Both the position numbers and the translations under genes were made by a program. This document shows, piece by piece, positions 56,535-64,000 of a DNA stretch of 64,000 bases (positions within the stretch are counted from its first letter, which is position 1; every line of letters starts with the position of its first letter). The stretch lies in contig NZ_JAUKTR010000002.1 of assembly GCF_030504955.1 (NCBI RefSeq), positions 124,001 through 188,000 of the forward strand, written 5' to 3'. Origin of the DNA: Peiella sedimenti (GTDB lineage Bacteria > Pseudomonadota > Alphaproteobacteria > Caulobacterales > Caulobacteraceae). The notes under the pieces were generated by a model. That model was not told the origin of the DNA, did no database searches, and saw nothing but the letters and a program-made list of their open reading frames with translations.

Positions 56535-56858
56535 TCAGGCTTGGGGCGTGGAGACCCGCATCAGCACCAGCCCGCCCACGATCAGCGCCGCCGCCAGCAC
56601 CTGCAGCGCGTTCAGCCGCTCGTGCAGCACCAGCACCCCGACGATGAGCGCGCCGACGGCGCCGATGCCCGTCCAGACGCTGTAGGCCACGCCCATGGGC
56701 AGGGTCTTCATCGAGACGCCGAGCAGGGCGAAGCTGATCCCCATGAAGCCCAGCGTCGCCACGCTGGGCCACAGGCGGGTGAAGCCCGCCGACTGCTTCA
56801 TGAAATAGGCCCAGACGACCTCGAACAGACCGGCGACGACGAGCAGGAGCCAGGCCAT
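56535..56858 (-). CDS. SMR family guanidinium/quaternary ammonium exporter (Gdx/SugE)
   Basis: A 107-residue four-helix small multidrug resistance protein. FEVVWAYFMKQSAGFTRLWPS near the N-terminus includes the essential Glu (residue 13), and GVAYSVWTGIGAVGALIVG is the third-helix motif. Both sequences closely match E. coli SugE, now known as the guanidinium exporter Gdx. The protein works as an antiparallel dimer. It lies 89 bases downstream of atpC with a GGAAGGAGG ribosome-binding site, and a possible guanidine-II hairpin precedes it. Confidence 0.9.
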   Translation of the reverse strand: MAWLLLVVAGLFEVVWAYFMKQSAGFTRLWPSVATLGFMGISFALLGVSMKTLPMGVAYSVWTGIGAVGALIVGVLVLHERLNALQVLAAALIVGGLVLMRVSTPQA

Positions 56859-56881
56859 GACAGCCTCCTTCCAACCAGACG

Positions 56882-56920
56882 CCGGGCCGTCCCGGACTTC
56901 AGACCTTCGGCTTACGAAGG
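56882..56920 (-). promoter_or_regulatory. two hairpins before Gdx, one guanidine-II-like
   Basis: In the direction of Gdx transcription, CCTTCG-TAAGC-CGAAGG (56904-56920) is followed by CCGGG-ACGG-CCCGG (56882-56895). The second matches the ACGR loop with G-C closing pair of guanidine-II (mini-ykkC) stem loops, and lies about 23 bases before the ATG. The first stem lacks an ACGR loop, so a true two-hairpin riboswitch is not established. Confidence 0.35.
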
Positions 56921-56947
56921 CGGGGACGTGGCCCCTTGTTCCGCCGT

Positions 56948-57220
56948 CTAGGACGCCGCCGCTTCCGAGGCCTGTTCGGCCAGGATGGTCAGGCCCTGGG
57001 GGGTCACGTCGGCGAAGCCGCCCTTGACCTCGAAGACGCGGGTGCGGTTCCCGTCGCGCACGGTGACGGGCCCTTCGCGCAGGGCGGTCATGAAGGGCGC
57101 ATGGCCGGGCAGGACGCCGAAGTCGCCCTCAACGCCCGCCGCGTCGACCTGATCGACCTCGCCGGAGAAGACCTCGCGCTCGGGCGCGACCAGGGAGAAG
57201 TGCAGTTTTCCGGCCATCAA
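56948..57220 (-). CDS. atpC: F1F0 ATP synthase subunit epsilon
   Basis: A 90-residue epsilon subunit consisting only of the N-terminal beta-sandwich: KLHFSLVAPEREVFSGEVDQVDAAGVEGDFGVLPGHAPF, then GPVTVRDGNRTRVFEVKGGFADV. The C-terminal inhibitory helices of E. coli epsilon are almost missing, common in Alphaproteobacteria, where other proteins (zeta) take over inhibition. It is the last gene of the atp operon, separated from atpD by an inverted repeat. Confidence 0.95.
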   Translation of the reverse strand: MMAGKLHFSLVAPEREVFSGEVDQVDAAGVEGDFGVLPGHAPFMTALREGPVTVRDGNRTRVFEVKGGFADVTPQGLTILAEQASEAAAS

Positions 57221-57238
57221 CTCTTATCCTTCTCTACC

Positions 57239-57332
57239 CGCTCGTCCCCGCGGAAGCGGGGATCCAGACCTTTCCAGAGACCACAGCGTCCGGCTGGACA
57301 GAACTGGGTTCCCGCTTTCGCGGGAATGAGCG
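57239..57332. repeat. imperfect inverted repeat between atpD and atpC
   Basis: Two 29-base imperfect copies in opposite orientation (57239-57267 and 57304-57332) share CGCTC..TCCCCGCG.AAGCGGGGA..CCAG. Each contains its own short palindrome (CCCGC...GCGGG), and together they could fold into a large structure. Similar intergenic palindromic units are widespread in alphaproteobacterial genomes. It resembles a REP/BIME-type or small nonautonomous repeat. Confidence 0.7.
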
Positions 57333-57350
57333 GATGAAATCCGTCCGCCC

Positions 57351-59823
<2,473 letters not shown>

Positions 59824-59858
59824 GTCGGCTCCGTGTTCGTGTCCCGGGGTCTAACGGC

Positions 59859-62017
<2,159 letters not shown>

Positions 62018-62197
62018 GCTTGGTCCGCCCATCAGGGTGTGGTTCACGAGACCCGTCGCGGCAGGAACCGCGACGGCTAAAGGCTTGAGCTGCCAGAGAA
62101 AAGCACGTTCGGAGGCGATCCTTGCGAACCACCCCGCCCGAAGCCGCGCGCCTGATAGCACTGAAGTTTCCGGGGGGCAACCGGAGCGACGGCGGAG

Positions 62198-62890
62198 TCA
62201 CACGTTCTGGAAGTCGACGCCGTCCAGCGATGCAAGGCCGGTCCATTCCGTAATCGATACGCGAAACGTGCCGTCGAAGCGGGTGGTCCAGACGGGCGAC
62301 CTGAGGCCGCCGTCCCGCTCGCTCAAGGGGCCCAGCACCGTGCCGTGCTCCGCGTCAAATGCGGCGAAGTGGACGGGCTCGCCCTGGTGGTTCAGGCGAT
62401 ACCACATGAGCCGGCGCCCGTCGGGGCGGTACAGCTCCAGGCGCCCGTCGGCGCCCAGGCGCGGCGTCAACTGGGGGTCGCGGTGCGCCAGGCGCCAGAT
62501 GTTTCGATAGACATGGGCCTCCCACCAGTCGAGGTCGCCGCGCACCTGCTCGGGCGTCATAGGGCCGGCCGGCCGGATCTCGCTGCGCCGCACGCCGCGC
62601 TCGCCGTCAATGACGCGGGCCCTGTCCATGGCGGCGCTACGGCCCATCAGGCGCATGCGCGGGCGGGCCAGGTCCATCAGGATGAGATTGTCGTAGGGCT
62701 CCTCGACCTCGGTCTCATAATGACGCGCGGCGATGCGCAGGCCCGAGATGCGCCGCCACGCCTCCGCGCCTCCCGTGGCGTCGACAAGGCGCATGGCGGC
62801 GGCCCAGCCCTCGCTATCGCTTGCGTGGACGGTTCCAGCCGTCGCCAGGACGGCCCCGGCGCCCAGCATCATCTCGCGGCGGTTCGGCAT
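62198..62890 (-). CDS. hypothetical protein with Tat-type signal
   Basis: A 230-residue exported protein with leader [20 protein letters not shown], containing twin Arg and an Ala-x-Ala site before SDSEGW. No family is recognised. The mature part shows a LolA/outer-membrane lipoprotein-sorting-like pattern: [24 protein letters not shown], then [16 protein letters not shown] and [10 protein letters not shown], with a final [22 protein letters not shown]. Function unknown. ATG 62890 is preferred to upstream alternatives in the terC promoter. Confidence 0.7.
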   Translation of the reverse strand: MPNRREMMLGAGAVLATAGTVHASDSEGWAAAMRLVDATGGAEAWRRISGLRIAARHYETEVEEPYDNLILMDLARPRMRLMGRSAAMDRARVIDGERGVRRSEIRPAGPMTPEQVRGDLDWWEAHVYRNIWRLAHRDPQLTPRLGADGRLELYRPDGRRLMWYRLNHQGEPVHFAAFDAEHGTVLGPLSERDGGLRSPVWTTRFDGTFRVSITEWTGLASLDGVDFQNV

Positions 62891-62949
62891 GGCGGCGTCC
62901 TGAAATCCTTCGTTCCGCATCAAACACGGAACGGCCGGGGTCCAAAGGA

Positions 62950-62968
62950 CCGGGCTTGCCAAGCCCGG
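62950..62968 (+). promoter_or_regulatory. hairpin in the terC leader
   Basis: CCGGGCTT-GCC-AAGCCCGG is a perfect 8-base-pair stem 47 bases upstream of the terC start. It may be a leader regulatory stem or a terminator of an unrelated transcript; there is no U run. The manganese riboswitch consensus was looked for and not found. Confidence 0.3.
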
Positions 62969-63015
62969 GCTTCGTCCCGATAGAGGCGAGGCCCCCTCAT
63001 TTCGGAGACCCGCTC

Positions 63016-63825
63016 GTGGACGCCATCCTGCCGTTGCTGTCCGATCCCGCCGCCTGGGCCGCCCTCGTGACCCTCGTGATCATGGAGGTGGTGCTCGGCA
63101 TCGACAATCTGATCTTCATCTCGATCCTGTCGAACAAGCTGCCCGAGCATCAGCGCCAGCGCGTGCGCCGCATCGGCATCGGCCTGGCCCTGATCATGCG
63201 CCTGGCGCTGCTGTCGATCATCGCCTGGCTGGTGGGCCTGACCCAGACGGTCTTCGACCTGGGGATCAGCGGCGGAACGGGCCCCCACGGAGAGCCCACC
63301 TTCGAGACGGCCTTCTCGTGGAAGGACCTGATCCTGATCGCCGGCGGCCTGTTCCTGGTCTGGAAGGCGACCAAGGAGATCCACCACACGGTCGATCCCG
63401 TGCCCAGCAAGAACCACGACCTGCTCGACAAGAAGGATGTGCTGATCGCCAACGCCGGGTCCGCCATCTTCCAGATCATTCTTCTGGACCTGGTCTTCTC
63501 CATCGACTCCATCCTGACGGCCATCGGCATGACCGATCACCTGCCCATCATGGTGGTGGCGGTCTTGGCCGCCGTGACCGTGATGCTGCTGGCGGCCGAT
63601 CCGCTGGCCAACTTCATCGCCAAGAACCCCACCGTGGTCATGCTGGCCCTGGGCTTCCTCCTGATGATCGGCATGGTGCTGATCGCCGACGGTTTCGGCG
63701 TGCATGTGCCCAAGGGCTATATCTATACGGCCATGGCCTTCTCGGCCGGGGTGGAGGCGCTGAACATCTGGTCGCGCAAGTCCGCCGCAAGGAAGGCCGC
63801 GAACGGTGACGCGGGCGGCCACTGA
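63016..63825 (+). CDS. TerC family membrane protein
   Basis: A 269-residue membrane protein with seven or so helices of the TerC/Alx/YgaP-type family. Both signature metal-site motifs occur, [20 protein letters not shown] near residue 23 and [20 protein letters not shown] near 155. The family is associated with manganese efflux or metalation of exported proteins and with tellurite resistance; the exact role here is not certain. The start is GTG at 63016 after CGGAGACC. It overlaps the following Nudix gene by 20 bases. Confidence 0.9.
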   Translation: MDAILPLLSDPAAWAALVTLVIMEVVLGIDNLIFISILSNKLPEHQRQRVRRIGIGLALIMRLALLSIIAWLVGLTQTVFDLGISGGTGPHGEPTFETAFSWKDLILIAGGLFLVWKATKEIHHTVDPVPSKNHDLLDKKDVLIANAGSAIFQIILLDLVFSIDSILTAIGMTDHLPIMVVAVLAAVTVMLLAADPLANFIAKNPTVVMLALGFLLMIGMVLIADGFGVHVPKGYIYTAMAFSAGVEALNIWSRKSAARKAANGDAGGH

Positions 63826-64000
63826 GCCGCCCGCCGAGTCGCCCCGCGCCGGCGTCGGCTGCGTGGTCCTGGACGCCCGGGGCCGCGTGCTGCTGATCCG
63901 GCGGCGGCGCCCGCCCGAGGCCGGCTGCTGGGGCATACCCGGCGGCAAGCTTGATTTCGCAGAGCCGCTCAAGGCCGCGGCCGCCCGCGAGCTTCACGAA
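63806..64000 (+). CDS. Nudix hydrolase (partial, truncated by window end)
   Basis: The first 65 residues of a Nudix protein, running off the window. [20 protein letters not shown] is the entry strand and [24 protein letters not shown] contains the beginning of the Nudix box (Gx5Ex7RE). The start is GTG at 63806, within the end of terC. Nudix enzymes hydrolyse nucleoside diphosphates linked to other groups, such as oxidised nucleotides or ADP-ribose; the substrate cannot be told from this fragment. Confidence 0.8.
   Translation, partial: MTRAATEPPAESPRAGVGCVVLDARGRVLLIRRRRPPEAGCWGIPGGKLDFAEPLKAAAARELHE

Noticed and set aside
62891..63015. yybP-ykoY manganese riboswitch before terC
   Set aside because: TerC genes often carry one, but the conserved loop and junction sequences are not visible; only a simple hairpin is present.

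Overview
This 64 kb window is high-GC, densely packed chromosomal DNA. It most likely comes from an alphaproteobacterium of the order Caulobacterales, and the overall feel is Brevundimonas-like. That assignment is inference from gene order and protein character, not from a database match. Supporting points are the phoR-pstC-pstA-pstB-phoU-phoB order without pstS, divergent bolA and dnaJ-like genes near cobS, an atpHAGDC cluster whose beta subunit has an Ala/Lys-rich N-terminal extension, many hybrid histidine kinases, and CcrM-type GANTC sites in a promoter. I see no tRNA, rRNA, CRISPR array, prophage or insertion sequence.

Layout. 0-4.2 kb: an acetyltransferase and two adjacent, paralogous membrane hybrid histidine kinases. 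4.3-10.7 kb: bolA/dnaJ-like pair, a TetR-controlled ABC-2 efflux cassette, cobS and a 3-methyladenine DNA glycosylase. 10.7-19.3 kb: a third hybrid kinase (PAS-containing) divergent from the complete phosphate-control operon. 19.2-24 kb: Hsp33, a membrane-tailed SDR, a serine-hydrolase lipoprotein with a Ser-Pro/Ser-Gly linker and a membrane AraC regulator. 24.2-30.3 kb: class I ribonucleotide reductase alpha chain behind a tandem NrdR-box promoter, an LpxR-like outer-membrane protein, and PutA. 30.4-38.8 kb: glycosyltransferase, periplasmic aspartyl protease with PDZ, a secreted repeat protein, a fasciclin lipoprotein and two tandem M3 oligopeptidase lipoproteins. 39-44.7 kb: murI, a two-gene unit made of a prephenate-dehydratase-like protein and a two-helix membrane protein with a beta-rich domain, then the ahpC-ahpD/oxyR peroxide module and small lipoprotein/DUF1993 genes. 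44.7-50.6 kb: acnA and, divergently, the cytochrome c maturation genes ccmABCD and ccmG. 50.7-55.9 kb: MarR regulator, the dapF-mtaB-ftsY-yciB operon and a potassium-channel protein. 55.9-62 kb: small lipoprotein, Gdx/SugE exporter, and atpHAGDC. 62.2-64 kb: Tat-type secreted protein, TerC and the start of a Nudix hydrolase cut by the window edge.

Most of the window is core metabolism and envelope physiology with tight operons, many 1-4 base overlaps and convergent stop codons. Phosphate sensing (PhoR/PhoB/PhoU with PstCAB), peroxide defence (OxyR with AhpC/AhpD), haem handling for c-type cytochromes and ATP synthesis are each present as coherent units.

The most unusual item is the pair at 39.9-41.4 kb. 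The first protein keeps the prephenate dehydratase fold signatures, including the Thr-Arg-Phe motif, but has lost the Glu of the usual Glu-Asn motif and has a degenerate C-terminal ACT-like region. It is translationally coupled to a protein with two membrane helices followed by a beta-rich domain, an architecture reminiscent of the S-2TMbeta (Cap15-type) immune effectors. I propose it as a possible sensor-effector unit. Other points of note are a Ser-Pro/Ser-Gly linker encoded by scrambled synonymous codons, an imperfect inverted repeat inside the atp operon, a guanidine-II-like hairpin before the Gdx exporter, and paired NrdR boxes with clustered GANTC sites before nrdA.
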